Origin: Patiria miniata
Lineage: Eukaryota > Echinodermata > Asteroidea > Valvatida > Asterinidae
Length of the DNA: 64,000 nucleotides
Assembly: GCF_015706575.1 (NCBI RefSeq)
Contig: NW_024037065.1
Coordinates: 3,844,001-3,908,000, forward strand
Direction: 5' to 3'
Below the pieces are notes generated by a model, which was not told where the DNA came from, ran no database searches, and worked only from the letters and a program-made list of their open reading frames with translations. Numbering within the stretch: position 1 is the first letter of the stretch; the number at the start of each line of letters is the position of its first letter. A program made the translations under genes and the position numbers. Of the stretch, positions 1 through 12,629 are shown in pieces.

Positions 1-114
1 GGTTCAACATCAAGAACATTTGCTTCCATTAACTAATATCATTCACAAGAAATCTATGCATGACTGCATGTTTGTAATCAAGGAACCAGCATAAAACATT
101 ATTGTCATTCATAC

Positions 115-345
115 CATGTGCTTATCCAGCAACCTTGGAAACTCCCTCAGAATATCCGCCACGCTTTTGTACTCATTCTTGATGAATTGTCTTCTGTAGG
201 GGGCAGTCAGTAGCAGCCATGGTTTCCTTGACCTGGGAAGCAGGTTCTAGGTTGTCCTTGAGCCAGTTGATATTACCGGTAGTCTCCACATCATCTGTCA
301 TCTCATCGGGTTTCTCTGGACTGGTAGTTGATGTACTTGCTGTAT
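115..345 (-). pseudogene. Relic exon of the SAM-domain CACTA-associated protein family
   Basis: Read on the minus strand, this exon follows a tttttcag acceptor and ends at CACATG|GTATGA. It encodes an acidic Ser/Thr-rich start, then WLKDNLEPASQVKETM and, in a shifted frame, ADILREFPRLLDKHM. The same motifs occur in exon 7 of the intact gene at 18080-27657 (WLKDNMEPASKVQEYM and LEEFPRILDKDM), so this is a diverged paralogue. One frame break lies in the middle of the exon, and no other exon of the family is visible nearby, although the gene could continue left of the window. It is probably a leftover of another copy of the same mobile element. Homology is clear. Whether it was ever functional cannot be seen. 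Confidence 0.75.
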
Positions 346-424
346 CTGAAAAACAAACAAACATTGAAGAATATTTCAATTTTGAAAGAATTAGATCAAG
401 ACTTGCATCATGGCTTGTAAAAAT

Positions 425-603
425 ATACTACAAGTCACAACACACGGGACCTACGGCTTTACGTCCCATCCCAAGGACGAAGCAATAGTGGTAAAGTGCC
501 TTGCTCAAGTGCACAAGCACCATGTTTCCATGGTCAGGATTCGAACCCGTGTACCACAGCACACGAGTCGAACACCGTAACCATTGGACCACAGCACCCC
601 ACT
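425..603 (-). repeat. tRNA-derived SINE
   Basis: On the minus strand the unit starts with a tRNA-like head. A box A-like TGGTCCAATGG lies at about 581-591 and a box B GGTTCGAATCC at 537-547. A conserved-looking body follows that runs through ACTTGAGCAAGGCACTTTAC and ends with CCGTAGGTCCCGTGTG. The internal pol III promoter boxes followed by a non-tRNA body are typical of tRNA-derived SINEs in marine animals. No clear tail or target duplication was identified. Confidence 0.75.
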
Positions 604-879
604 TGCGTGTCGGTGCAACAGCGTGCATTATCACGCACCTGCCCGTGCTATTCTGACAGCGAATGTAGGGAACAGGTCAACTCGGACCCAGTTCAAATCG
701 TACCCATTTAATCGTATGCAGGTTAACTCGTATCTATAAGCACCCGTATTAATTAACTGCAAGAAACGAGCTATTGACTTTGGGATCGAAATATACGAAA
801 CTGTCAGGTACATGGTGAAAAAAAAAAAATCTCCCTGAATTCGTACCATGTGCAACATACATCTCATAAGTACGGCACA

Positions 880-1290
880 CTTATTTTAACGCGTACGTAT
901 GAATCGTATGTCGTACCTACGAAATACGTACGACATGTAAGTCGTAGATGTAAATCGCACGAGATACAAGTCGTTCTCACAAGATATGCAGTATGTACGA
1001 CATAATCGACAAACAAGTCGACCATACGAGTTACAATTCATATTTTTTTACACACGAGATATTGAGTCGTACTTACATATGACTTTGTCGTATGCGACAT
1101 ATATCGTACCCTGTCGACTCGACTTATGCACGACATATATGTCGTACCGGCACCTGTCGACATGATGTCATATGTTTGATATGTCATACCCTGTCGACGT
1201 ATATGTTGTACCCTGTCGATGATATTAGTCGTACCCTGTCGAAATATGTCGTACCCTGTCGATATTTTAGTCGTACATACGGCATATAAC
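880..1290. repeat. Degenerate GTCGTA / TACGAC-rich repeat block
   Basis: The hexamer GTCGTA and its complement TACGAC recur many times in about 400 bp. From about 1090 to 1280 a longer unit, roughly ATGTCGTACCCTGTCGA, is repeated with variable spacing. No coding potential was seen. It is best read as a decayed tandem repeat rich in CpG and in short palindromes such as CGTACG. Confidence 0.6.
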
Positions 1291-2485
1291 TTATAAGTTG
1301 TTCATACAAGTTAAAATCAGTCTTACAGAATAAGTTTGCTGAAGGAGAGATATTTTTTCCCATATCCCTTTGACAGCTTAGAAGAAATACCCCCCCCCCC
1401 AAAAAAAAAATTCAAAGGTAGATATACTCAATAGTGTGAGCGCTTTTTTTGCCGCTGAACGTGAAAGTGAGCGCCAGCCGGGTCGGTGCCTACAGTGGAC
1501 GGCCCCAACGTGGCCTCTGTGCATGGTGACATCGTTTTTGCCGGCGTGCGGTTTTGTATTAAACCGTTTGCCGTTTTTTGAGGGTCTAATTTTTCATCCT
1601 TTTCATTTCATTTTCGACCCAAACTATGTGTAACTTTATAAATATTAATCTACTATTATTTAAGATTTTAAGGGGGTGTTTTACAATAATTATTGTTTCC
1701 ACAGGCCGTCTGGTTTATAAACCTTTGGTCGTGCTATGCAATTTAATAAATATTATTTTTTTTGTCAGCCGTTATCCAATGAGAGAAGACTATTTACCAT
1801 AGCGCGTACTAATTATCATATTCAGCATACACGGTTGCGTCAAGGCTATCTTCCGCCTCGACTTACTGTACGGCTGTTTGCGGAAGTGAGTGTGCATGGG
1901 TCGTACGTACATGCACACAAAGCACACGCAAGGGTCGTTGGGGCTAACGGTATAGTACAACCTTGTGTTGCTGCGCTGCGCGCGCGGTGTGCGGTAGCGG
2001 GAACAAGCTCATTTGGGAACAAGCTGATAGCCTTGGTCAAGGCTAATGAAGAGGCTGTGAAAAATGGTCTTTTCCATTGTTATCTAGAGCCAAAGCTGAA
2101 TGAGTCAAAAGAGACTTATACACATAGATTGTTATTTACTGGATATCATTGTAATTTATGGAAACAATAGAGTTAATGAAATATAAACGAAGTTCCTCAA
2201 ATTCATATATTTTGCACCATTTGTGTCATTTTGGGTCAGTTACTATGACAACCATGAATACATACAACTGCTTCCTGAGATGTTTTCTAATGAAATGAGT
2301 CATATATTGTAGTTATGCATTCAAAAGTCTCTGAGCAAGTTGTCTTCATACATTTTTCCCCAAAATCCACCAAAATGCAATAAAAAACTATTTGGAATTT
2401 TTTTTTCTAATTTTGTCATTACCAAGCTCATAAGCCCTCAGATGGTATATAACTCATCTGGACATAGTGAAGAAAACTAATGAAT
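1291..2485. other. No gene recognised
   Basis: This stretch contains poly-C (about 1390-1400) and poly-A runs. It also holds an open stretch at 1736-2170 with no recognisable motif and a composition like noncoding DNA. Nothing here can be supported as a gene. Confidence 0.5.
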
Positions 2486-2670
2486 TAAGTGCCTGAGTCT
2501 AAAGGGTGAAGTGCCTGAGTTTAAAGGGTGAAGTGCCTGAGTTTAAAGGTTGAAGTGCCTGAGTTTAAATGGTGAAGTGCCTGAGTTTAAAGGGTTAAGT
2601 GCCTGGGTTTAAAGGGTTAAGTGCCTGAGTTTAAAGGGTGAAGTGCCTGAGTTTAAAGGGTTAAGTGCCT
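2486..2670 (+). repeat. 22-bp minisatellite, about eight units
   Basis: The unit AAGTGCCTGAGTTTAAAGGGTG is repeated head to tail about eight times with a few substitutions. The last unit is broken by GTGCCTTCAAAGG. The units are contiguous, without unique spacers. Confidence 0.9.
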
Positions 2671-3634
2671 TCAAAGGATTTGTGCTGTCGCTGTCCAAAT
2701 TTACATGCGAGCTAGTGGCGTCTTGTGACATCTACATATATATATACATCATGTACATGCACATGTATATTATCGGTGCACTGAAGGATAGTCGGATAAG
2801 TTTAAAAGCTACTTTTTATCTTCAATGTGATATATCTTTACATGAAAGGATTAATGTTTCTGAGTCAATTGATGAAATGTTAAGAAAGTCTGTCAGTTTT
2901 GGCAGAAAAACTGGGAAAATTTACCTTGTCCAATGGGTAGATGGGTGGATATACATGTAGCATGGCGCATGTGACGATTTCCAACTGACCCTGGTACACG
3001 TAAAGCAAGAAACAGGTATTTAAGAAGCATTGTCATAACATCCACAATCGCTAAGCAATAACCAATTATTAATACAATGTAATTTACTTTAGGGAAAGTC
3101 CATGGTAGAAATGACATGACTTGAAACATTTATAGTATATCCATAATTTAGATGCAATTTGATTGAATTGCAGATGACTACTGCATTTGGGGTTTTGAAA
3201 CAATGTACCCTACCAAATGTTTCTGTAGAATTTAAGAAAAGGTCATCTTGGTGGAAAATTCTGAAATGACTATTCACCAAAAATTTGCATTGTTGCTTGC
3301 TGTCTGTTTTATCGTCAATTAATCTTGAGAATTCCATTGTTAATGCAACATCACAATCTCATTCACCATAGCACATGAAGCAGCATGATAAATTCAGCCA
3401 CACACTGCCCCTTAAATGGGGAAAACACTGATAGACACTTTCATTAAGATGCAACAAATTGCACGGAGAATGAAATTAAATTACTGTGGAATTGTCATTT
3501 ACAATTTAAGACACTGGGATACTTACTCTATTATGTGGAATTATCCAACCACTGAAACATGGCTATGGTGACTGATTCAAGGTGGGGGGTGAAATTGAAG
3601 GAGAAATAAAAAAAATGCAGTTAAATTTATGTAC
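2671..3634. other. No gene recognised
   Basis: AT-rich sequence with a short TA-dinucleotide tract near 2733-2750. Open frames are short and motif-free. It lies just downstream (minus strand) of the recombinase exon and could hold its next intron. Confidence 0.4.
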
Positions 3635-5284
3635 CTTTGTCCATTTGATGGAGGCATTCACCAATCTTGGTGATTTCTTGCTCTGCCAAAGGTGCCTGAT
3701 AAATGTTGGAATTCACCAGGCTTGAGTGTCCCAGATGTTTGTAGAACAAATGCCGTTCCTCCTCTGGTACGTCCATAGCCGCATAAAGCGTGCTAGCACG
3801 ATGTCTCATTTTTGTTGCTGTCAACTGGTTTGGAGCCTTAAGATGATCTACTTGGGAACAAACATGCTGTATGGCATACCAGCCATTTATGTGACTATCA
3901 CTTTTTTGTGTACAAGGGAAGGCATATGGATTGTCTTCTCCGACGGTGGCCATTTCCCTCGTTTGCGGGTCTGTTAAGACATTCATGGCTGTGATGCTGT
4001 CTTCAGGTATAATTACAGGTACCAGGTGATTATTTCCTCCCCCCCCCCCTGGAAGGTTAGTTTATTACAATCAAACACCCTCCTCTCTACTTCACCGAGT
4101 GTGTTTTGATATTCTGTGTTTAGCCAGGCATCATTTCTTGCATCCTCCCATTCTGTGAGTAGTAACCTTGCTGGTTCTCCTCCCCTTCTCGCATTGTATA
4201 AGGTTATTCTACTCGTGGTCAAATCACGGAGACTAACAAATTCGTGAACTGATGAAATTTCCCCTCTTGTCAATTTCTGCATCTCCGTAATGGTGAAGTC
4301 TCTCAACTTCTTCACATCACTCTCTAGTGGGAGACTGTCTGGTTTCCTGAGCTTTGTTTGCCGATTCCTGTTCAGAACATAGGTGGCATCGCCAAATACG
4401 AAATTGTGATTGAAGGTTCAATACTTCCGTGAACTTCTGGACATCTGTTGCTTTGGTGTCCTCTCCTTGGATGAGGTAGGTGCCTTGTAGGATCTTCGCC
4501 ATGTTTTTTAGTAGATAGAAAATGGCACATTTCAGCCCGGCTTTGATTGTGTCATTTTGTGCACTTCTGTCTGGATTTTGTCTGGATTTGCTGTAAAATT
4601 ACAGATTGCCTCTTGTACTGATTGAAAATTGTCTCTGCTAATCATATCAGCGGCTGATTGTGTTGAAGAGTTCTTGTAGTCAGTAGCCTTGAACTCCACA
4701 TAAAGTCCTCCTAGTCGCCTCATGTCCGCCATCACCGACTTTTTCACCTCAACTTCTTTGTCTTTTTTTCGCTTAATTTTCTCGTAAAGCCTTTGACCTA
4801 CAAGCACAATTGCCCAATCTGTCTGACAAATCCGTCCAACAGTATCGCCATGAAATCTTGAGAGAATGTTTTGCTTGAAGTCATCCGTGACTACAAAAGG
4901 ATACGGCTTAAGGACCGAGGTTGGAAGTGATGTTGGAATGATGGCCGAGTCCTTAGAACAATGGAATTTATGACTCCAGAAGTAGCACCTACTAAAAAAG
5001 CCATTGCAATGCTCACACATGAGTATGTCTGTCTCATTTTTTGGGACCTCTGGATTATTAGATCTTGGTGGCCATCATCCTTTTCCATTAACTTTTCTCT
5101 ATTGTACTTGAAGATTCCTTGTAGTCTCAGCTTTTTCAAGGCCCTGTCTCTCTCTCTCTTGGGAAACCTCTTCAGTCGCTTGACAGCATCATCATCTTTG
5201 TGGCAGGACATTATATGGCGACTCAGCCTGGTCTGAAAAATCCCACAGTATATACATGGTCTCTTTGGTTTCCTTCGTTTACCT
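3635..5284 (-). pseudogene. Crypton-like tyrosine recombinase exon (zinc finger plus catalytic domain), broken
   Basis: One long minus-strand exon runs from an acceptor (tgcactttcag at 5285) to a donor (CAAAG|GTACAT at 3634). In order it shows a CIYCGIFQTRLSRHIMSCH finger and a second Cys/His segment beginning LMCEHCNGFF. The recombinase half follows, with TLYNARRGGEPARL (catalytic Arg I), TATKMRHRASTLYA (box II Arg), KHLGHS (box III His) and NSNIYQAP (nucleophile Tyr). These are the hallmarks of tyrosine recombinases of the kind carried by Cryptons and by multi-copy 'uncharacterized' invertebrate proteins. The catalytic residues survive, but the reading frame is broken about four times, some at homopolymer runs. 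The intact 2.5 kb ORF nearby argues against a general sequencing problem. It may be the 3' end of the large gene whose upstream exons lie at 30624-43580. Confidence 0.8.
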
Positions 5285-6379
5285 GAAAGTGCAACAAATA
5301 CAGATGAAAGAATAAACATTTTGAACTCGGTATCTCTTAGTGGAGAGTAGAAACATCGCAAATACAAGCAGCAAATATGAAAGAACACTAAATAACAATG
5401 CAATCGTCTACATGTACAAGTATGAATATCAAGTACTTGTAATGGTAGCCCAGGTGGACTCCCTTCCCGCACAGTGTTGCGGAAGGAGTCCAGACACGGA
5501 GAGCTCAAAACAGTGCAAAGAATATTATTATTAACATTTTCAATAGATTTACATCCTCTTGGAAACTAAGCACGCCCACATATCAATGTGTCAGGGAGGT
5601 TCAGAGATTCCATATATGCTATGCTGACCGATGTTCATAAGGAATATACACCTCAAAGCAATGCGAGTTGTAGCAATTGCAAGTTGTGGACTCATCATTT
5701 TCATGTCAAGTTACTCTGGTTCCTGAGACCCGACGAATCTGACTAGCATTCGATCGTCAGGGAATCTTTCGTCATACCGTGTTCGTCTTGTTTGTGTACG
5801 TACATCAGTGTATGCACGTCAATGCCAGCATGCACACGTATGTACATACAAAACTTGGTATTAGTCTTTGTTTAAAACCAGTATAAAAAGCACAAATATT
5901 CGAAAATTGTTTTCTAATATATTAATTTGACTTTTGATTTAATTCTTATTCTATTATTATAATGGTCCTCAATCTCAAGCCATAGAGGGCTTACACTTTT
6001 TTAGCAACTAACATAATTGCTACAAACATAGACCCCTTGCACACGTCATCACACGTCATCACGTTATGAATGAGCCATCTTAGAGGACAGCATTGTCTCT
6101 ATTGTCCCTCTTTTGTCGTACCTTCCCCACTCGTAATACATGTACAATAAAAACCCTGGCATGTACATGTATGTAGGTGCGCATATATGTAACAGTAATG
6201 TAAATGAACTTCATTTTTACACTTATATTTGGTCATTTAAGTGTAGTATCTATTTTGAAAAACAAAGTAGACAAGTTGCTAATAGGATACAATGTATTTA
6301 TGCATACTGTGAAAAGAACCACATGTGATACAAAGGTGAAAATTTGACTTCTGTATCCAAATTTAACATTTATTGTACA
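5285..6379. other. No gene recognised; intron-like
   Basis: Immediately upstream (minus strand) of the recombinase exon. It contains a short direct repeat, CACACGTCATCA, at about 6038-6061. No conserved coding motif was found on either strand. Confidence 0.4.
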
Positions 6380-8230
6380 AGTCTTCAGAGGGATTGCCCT
6401 TTGTTTTCCAGTGTAATTCTCTGAGATGACCCAAGCACCCAGATGCAGGTTTGAACGAGTTCTTGAGGTACTTGGGTACTAGGCACTTCTCTGGTAGTTT
6501 GATTGGGTTGGCATTTAGCATCTGTAGTAACCGTAAATACCACGGTTGGGCCTTCCATAGAGGGGCGATAAGAAGGCAATCCAGTGTTTGGTCTCAGGCA
6601 ATTTTGTCTAGAATTTTTATAGAGAGCCAGCAAAAAGGAGGGAAAATATAGGGAGTCATGTCTGACCAGAACCACAAAAAGGCATCAATGGCCCAGGCGA
6701 AAGGCTCTGCTTTCTTGTTGACAATTTTGTCAATTTTGTCCTTAAAGAATTTTACATTTTCCATTTTTAAATGTTCGTATTTGACAAATTAATTCAAAGT
6801 TTTTGAGATATATTGACATTCAAACTTATCACTGAGTTGAATCGCTCCTTTTATAAGGAGTTTTATTGACAGTATAAGGATCTCTGTTTCTGAAAAATTT
6901 ATGTTTCGAGGTTGTTTATGGGCACTTTGTATACCGGTTGTTCATCCAGTGAAGTCAATTTTACAGCCTGTTCAATATCCACCTGTCAGAAGTGATCTGA
7001 GACCAGTTATTTTGGTACATTTTCAGACGTCCCGCACTTGCCATAATATTGCTTGAGTTTTCAACTATATACCAGTTTTTTGTTTTAGAAGTTTCCTGAG
7101 TGGCCATACCCCATTCTGTCCTTGGCGATTGCCACTTGGAGCATTGGGGTAGTACGATGATGCAGAGCGTCCATATGATTGCATCTTTTGATCCTGGGTT
7201 ACACCCTGTATTGTAGCCGTGAAGAAATACCTCAGGCTTTCTGTGGGTTTGTTTGCTGTTCTCTGAATAGGTGAACTTCCAGCCGGCCTCAAAAGCTTTG
7301 GCAACTTGCTTTATGGACGAGTTCATGTCTTGGCTGAATAATTTCTCAGTCACTGTTGTATTACGTGCACACAATCCCCTATACATAGGATTGAGACAGG
7401 GTTTTAAATCTTCCGAACGTTTCATACTCAATTCATAGCAAGCATTGCCCTACCATCCAGAGCAAATTGTTTGATCTTGTCGGTGTTCACTGGATTACCC
7501 GATTTTGCTGCATCTTGCAACTCATTCACCATGTAGAGGTATGGTAACATAACCTTGACTACATGTACATTCTTCTGGATGTTTTGGGTGGCCAAATTTT
7601 TGGACCGGGCTGTCACAGGAATCTTGCCCCACAAGTGTGCATCTACCCTGGGTGCAGTTACAGCTGGTGTATTTGCCAGAGTGGAATACTGATTGGTGAT
7701 TTTACTGTAGATTTCTTTTTTGATTGGTAAGGTAACAACCTTGGTCGCTCTACCTGCCATATTTTTGCAAATATTTCTGGTCCTTTAGCTTCAGTGCTGT
7801 CATGTATTCATAAGACAGATTGTAAAAATCTCCCTGGTTCTTGCGTGGGAGAGTTAGCCGCCACGTTACTGATCTGCTCGAACTTCTGGTTGCAGGTCAC
7901 AGCAATTTTGCTGACCATAAACTGTCATCCTGTGATTTATCAGTAATTCCCTCCCCGTTCTTGGCCTGATCGTTATTCAAGAGAGTCAGTAGCATGTTTT
8001 GCATGCTGGTGTGGGACGAAGACATTTTTTTTCAATGACTTTCGAGTTGGCTTGAATCTTAGCTTTTAAGCTCTTTTCCCCACTATATGGCTTGGCCAAG
8101 TTGTTAAAACTTGGACTCGATGTCTGAAGGAATATCCATTTTGATTGCGTCCATTGAAGCTGTTTCCGCACTGCCATGCACACAAAGAACAGATAACTTC
8201 ATTGTATGTTAGAACCAGGTCTTATATACA
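6380..8230 (-). mobile_element. DIRS-like retrotransposon fossil (capsid-like region, RT start, C-terminal piece)
   Basis: Minus-strand fragments show a DIRS-type gag-like region in which a PRVDAHLWGKI segment is followed by RRSEDLKP-type and LCARNTTVTEKLF segments. Next comes the start of a DIRS-type reverse transcriptase region (WSQITSDRWIL), then a downstream piece of the IAPLWKAQPWYL type. The central reverse transcriptase is absent. The copy is old and heavily broken, with many breaks. Ends and terminal repeats were not resolved, so the coordinates are approximate. Confidence 0.6.
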
Positions 8231-8883
8231 GACCTCTCAGTGTGATTCATTTGAATATCACTAAATCCTTTGAATGTATTGTGTGATCCACATGCCTATC
8301 ACCTGGAAAGGAATGCAATCCCTCTTTGACTTGTACTTTATTCTTATTCGTATAATTCCAATTAGATTTCGTTTTATTAACATGATTTTGGAATTATACC
8401 ATGAGGTGGACCAAGCCGCGATGCCGATCGATGTATATGTACATCGCCAATCATTCGGTGTGGCTTATATGCCAGTTCAGCTTATACAGGTGTCCCACCC
8501 CCACCCCCACCCCCAAAAAAACATGCAGAACCACATTTCGAAGGTCTTCATGATACTGGTTTTTCCAGTTCGTGATAGGAAATTTTCTCAGGATCAATAT
8601 GGTCTTCATCTCATAATGATCAGACATCCGTTTGGACTTCTTTCTTAGAAGTGATCAACACTGCATGACGTACTGTTCTCTTTGGTTTATTCTTTCGGGG
8701 TTTTTTCTCTTTATTAACATTGTTTTTACTTTCCTTTTCATTAACATTGTTTTAAGCATTTGCTGCCCCACCATTCAACTTGTCCTCCATTGAGCTCAAT
8801 ACAGCTCTGTGATGAGTGATGACTTTCATTTACGGCCTCAATGATGGACTGCCTGACTAAAATTAGCATATAACAGATGTGTT
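8231..8883. other. No gene recognised
   Basis: Contains a short CCCCCA-type run at about 8498-8515 and T-rich stretches around 8690-8750. It may be part of the Penelope-like element that follows. Confidence 0.35.
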
Positions 8884-9190
8884 GTGTGCCATAACCATGT
8901 CCAGGAATCAGATACATTTTCTGGACACTCCTCTGGTATCACCCACAAGACCAAAGGCATGGTTTCTTGTAACACCTCTTACATCATATATCTTATCTCT
9001 TGCAGGGTGTGTGGTGTTCAGTATGTCGGAGAGACTAAGAACACTCTCAAGAAGCGATTCTATGGCCATAGATCCACTGTAAACACCAAACGACTAGACA
9101 CCCCTGTTGGCCATCACTTCAATCTCCCTAATCACTTCATCTCTGATATGATGCTACGCAGGGTATCGTCGTCTGTTGTGCACTTGTTTC
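8884..9190 (+). mobile_element. Penelope-like element, GIY-YIG endonuclease fragment
   Basis: The translated segment IIYLISCRVCGVQYVGET is followed by a spaced TLKKRFYGHRS and PVGHHFNLPNH. This is the GIY-YIG endonuclease signature at the C-terminus of Penelope-like retroelements: YLISC, QYVGET, then a basic R..GHR segment. No reverse transcriptase part is visible upstream, so this is a short truncated remnant. It abuts the 3' end of a minus-strand LINE. Confidence 0.75.
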
Positions 9191-9199
9191 TAAACAAAC

Positions 9200-9649
9200 A
9201 TTGCACGTCTGATATGTTGTCTCCAGCTCTGTCATTAGTCTCCTTGTTCAGGTCTATGCTGCCTAGGGGTTTGAGGTCGTTATTAATTGTGTCTAACCAT
9301 GTTCGTTTCTTCCCCCTGCCGGTCTTTTCACTTTTCTTTCTATTTCGTCATGTGCAATCTTTGCTGGGGTGTCTTGTGGCAGACGCAGTAGATGGCCGAG
9401 CCAGCTCAATCGTCTGTTTTTGATGTTCACACTCCACGGCTTTTGGTTGGTTTTGGTGTACAGGTCTTCAATTGATATCTCTTCTGGCCAGCGAATTCCT
9501 AGTATATATCTAAGATGACGTCTGAGGAAAGCATCAATTTGGTTCTCCAAGGTTTTTGTTAGAGTCCAAAGTTCACTGTTGTACGGGAAGATGCGCTTCC
9601 AGCATACGCATTGAGAATTCCTAAAATCCAAAGGGATTTTCCATTCTAG
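9200..9649 (-). mobile_element. Non-LTR retrotransposon (LINE), 3' part
   Basis: The minus-strand frame encodes YNSELWTLTKTLENQIDAF, RYILGIRWPEEIS and RRLSWLGHLLRLP. This is the stretch downstream of the reverse transcriptase catalytic core in APE-type LINEs. It is the continuation of the fragment at 12630-13850, the two having been separated by the DIRS-like element at 9650-12629. The copy is broken and 5' truncated, and its clade is uncertain. Confidence 0.75.
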
Positions 9650-12629
9650 TAAGAAAATACTCACCTCTGTTTACCAACATTTGCATATCAGCGCGCATGC
9701 GCACAAACATTTGCTGAAAAGGAGGTTGGAGAGACCATTCTGTCGGAGAGACGCGACCCCTGGAAAGGGCGTCGGCGAGGATATTCTTCTTCCCGGCCAG
9801 ATGGGTGGCTTGAAGAGATATTTGATGAGGAATGCACCAGCTGAGTAGCTCCCAAGAGGCTAGGCAGAGAGACGGGGAGTGAGTTTCCCCCTTGACGGTT
9901 GATGTAAGACACTACTGTGGAGTTGTCTGACTTGACTAGAACTAATTTGTTGAGGACTTCGGACTCTAGGGAAAGTAAAGCCTTGTACACTGCCAGGAGC
10001 TCTAGGTGATTGATGTTAAGTAGACTCTCGTCCATCGACCATGTGCCGGCCTTTGATAGATTGTCCAGGTGAGCTCCCCAACCCAGAGTTGAGGCATCTG
10101 TTGTGAGGATAGCTGCTGGAGAGGGGCAAGAGAACACGACTCCACATAGGAGAACTCGTAGGTTGATGATGGGTCGCCAATCGCCCGACTTCGTCGGCGC
10201 AGGGAAAAAGGTTGATGTGACGCCAAGAGTGGACTCCGTTGGAAGCAGAATGATGGCGTTCTTGTCTATCAGAGAGAAGATTTCCTTCTCCAAAGCCGCC
10301 CGGCGTGCAGGATCTGAGGGAACAGGAGTTGGTCGTCTTGGAGGTTGTAGAGGAGAGTTGCTGGTGAATTCCAGACAGTACCCTGTCGAGATAGTTTGAA
10401 GAACCCAAGTGTCCGAGGTTACGTGAGACCATCTCTGACTGAACTCCCCAAGACGACCACCTACTGGACCCGAAGCTGGAGGGATGAAAACTGCGTTGTA
10501 GTAAAAGGCCCTTGTTACCTCGCGACTCCCAGGACTTGAAGGGCCGCGAATCTGGGGGGGGGGGGGGGCTGTCTCCTTGTGTAGCTGGGGGAAGACGAAG
10601 AAGCCTGATGCCCCTGATTCTTGGACTGGTTGGAGCCCTTGTCGGTAGAAAACGCGCGTTGATTCTTCTTGCTGGGCTGACTGGGGGCAAATGTAGAGGG
10701 GCATTTGGCTGAACGCTGACAAAGATCGAACTTGTCTTCAGCTCTGAGGCGTTTGGCTTCATGTAACATAGTCTCGTCGAACCTGTTGTCAAAGAGATCA
10801 CGCCCAGCCAGGGAAAGGTCTAGCATGCGATCCTTCGCCCCAAGTGAAGGGAGAAACAACTTGTCTACAACAAGGGAGCGTTGCAGCAACGAAGTTGAAG
10901 CAAAACCCAAACTAAATTCCTTGAGGCAAAAACTCAGACAATCATCCAAAAAAATGGAACATTTCGAGTATCTTATATGGCTCACACAAGGAAGGATCTC
11001 CCTAACATCGAGCAAGGGTATCCGATAACAGGATGGAGAAAGAGGCCACTTTGGCCCTTTGACGCAGATGGCTATCCAAGTAGGCAATTCTTTTGTCAAG
11101 TGTTTTCATCTTAGCATCAAAAGTGGCAATTCTTTTGTCAAGTGTTTTCATCTTAGCATCAAAAGTTTGCTTATGAGATTGCGGATTCTCACGTCTCAGC
11201 AAGTCTTTGGCCTCAGAAGACAAGGTAGGGGTAGAAAAAAATTTATCAGTGTCCGCTTTATTGGTGTTGAACATGCCTGCCAACCTGCTCGGTCCACAAG
11301 AGAGAGATTGCTTGTTTTGCAATACGTGCTAAGGGACTAAGAGACTCATTCATAGAGTCAGCACACATTCTATCAATAGGAAAAGTGGGCTGTGAAGGCT
11401 TAGATTTACGAGTACCAGAGTCTCTGCGATATGAAGGTCGAGTAGATTCGACTGGGGAAGGGGGTGGAAACTGAAGGATCTTACCCACTTCCGTCATCGT
11501 AAGATTAGCCCGTTGGACATTGGAGAGACTATCTTCATCCACTGTCTGGCCCGAGGAAAAAGAAGGCCTTGAAGGAGATCTAGAATGTGAGTGTCGGCTT
11601 CGATGACCAGAATCCGACCGTGAGTAATCACGATAATGACGAGAAGAACGATGTCGGCGCCGATGTCGATCGTTGGAGTCCGAGTGGTACCGCGCACGAG
11701 ACCGGGAACGGCGCCGTGAATCGCAGCGTTCTCTCCCCGCCTGGCTGGTGTGTTCACCGAAGCGTTGCGGAGAACGGAGTCTTTGTCCTGTGAAAGGTAC
11801 GCCATGATCTCACGGAGAATGTAAAGAATTACCCTGATAAGGTGTGTAATGGTGTGAAAATCCCATCGGAAAAGTCTGGGGATAAACCCGCGGGTCGTAG
11901 GCCGGAACACTGAGTGGATACGGAGTGCGAGTATTGTGGTCGAAGTGACGAGGATGGATCGTTCGGGAAACAGGACCACGTGTGAGGCTCCGAATGATGA
12001 AGAAAATCTCACCGAGATTCGCTTGTAAAACTAGGTTGAGAATACGAACCCGTAGTATGGCTGACTGAAGATGATGGTGGTGGTGGTGCCCCAAGCCTCT
12101 GTGACCTGGCGGGGCTGGTCGGATTACCGAGGGACCTTTGGGTTTCGAACGCCAAGCCCCGCCGTCCCGCCTGCACATGCGAGTCGACCTGTTGTTCCGA
12201 AGCGTGCATGTGCTCCTGCAGACTGCCGTAAGAATGCGGGATTTGTCGGGGAGTGGCCGTAATTCTCATTGGAGAATTCTTTGACCCCGGAGAATTTCCA
12301 ACTGCCAAACCCGGGAGATTGGAATTATCACGCTTGGATTGACTAGAGGGTGAATTTCCGGTAGAATGGCTTGAGACAGTTTTCTTTATGGTTTTGGCGG
12401 AGTCCGCCATTTTGTAATCACAGCAAGAACAGCTAAAAATTGTACGTCTTTATACACTACGCGTCGCTGAAAAAACTAGGACGAGCTATTACGTTACAGG
12501 GTCCTTTGTGGGCATGGGGCATGCAGTGGACAATGAGGGTGTGGTTTGGGGGCTATTCTTTTCAGCGAATGTTTGTGCGCATGCGCGCTGATATGCAAAT
12601 GTAGGTAAACAGAGGTGAGGTATTTTCTC
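9650..12629 (-). mobile_element. DIRS-like retrotransposon fossil, internally deleted
   Basis: The element is bounded by inverted terminal repeats of about 70 bp (9650-9720 and 12559-12629, with a shared core ACCTCTGTTTAC) and shows no target duplication, as expected for tyrosine-recombinase retrotransposons. Minus-strand parts are a gag-like region (about 12410-10700), the beginning of a DIRS-type reverse transcriptase domain, and an RNase H-like segment containing LTTDASTLGWGAHL and VKSDNSTVVSYINR. Most of the reverse transcriptase and all of the recombinase are missing. It is broken and non-autonomous, with several breaks. It sits inside a LINE and is therefore younger than that LINE. A 42-bp direct duplication lies at about 11083-11167. 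Confidence 0.85.

Noticed and set aside
530-603. A tRNA gene on the minus strand
   Set aside because: It has box A- and box B-like sequences but a poor cloverleaf and a SINE body attached. It is better explained as the head of a tRNA-derived SINE.
1736-2170. A 144-codon open frame
   Set aside because: No motif, no supporting splice sites and composition like surrounding noncoding DNA.
2486-2670. CRISPR-like direct repeats
   Set aside because: The 22-bp units are contiguous with no unique spacers, and the genome is eukaryotic. It is a minisatellite.
4961-5236. A plus-strand 91-codon frame
   Set aside because: It is antisense to the recombinase exon, which carries recognisable motifs on the minus strand.
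10103-11028. Plus-strand open frames over the DIRS-like fossil
   Set aside because: Antisense shadows of the element's own minus-strand coding regions.
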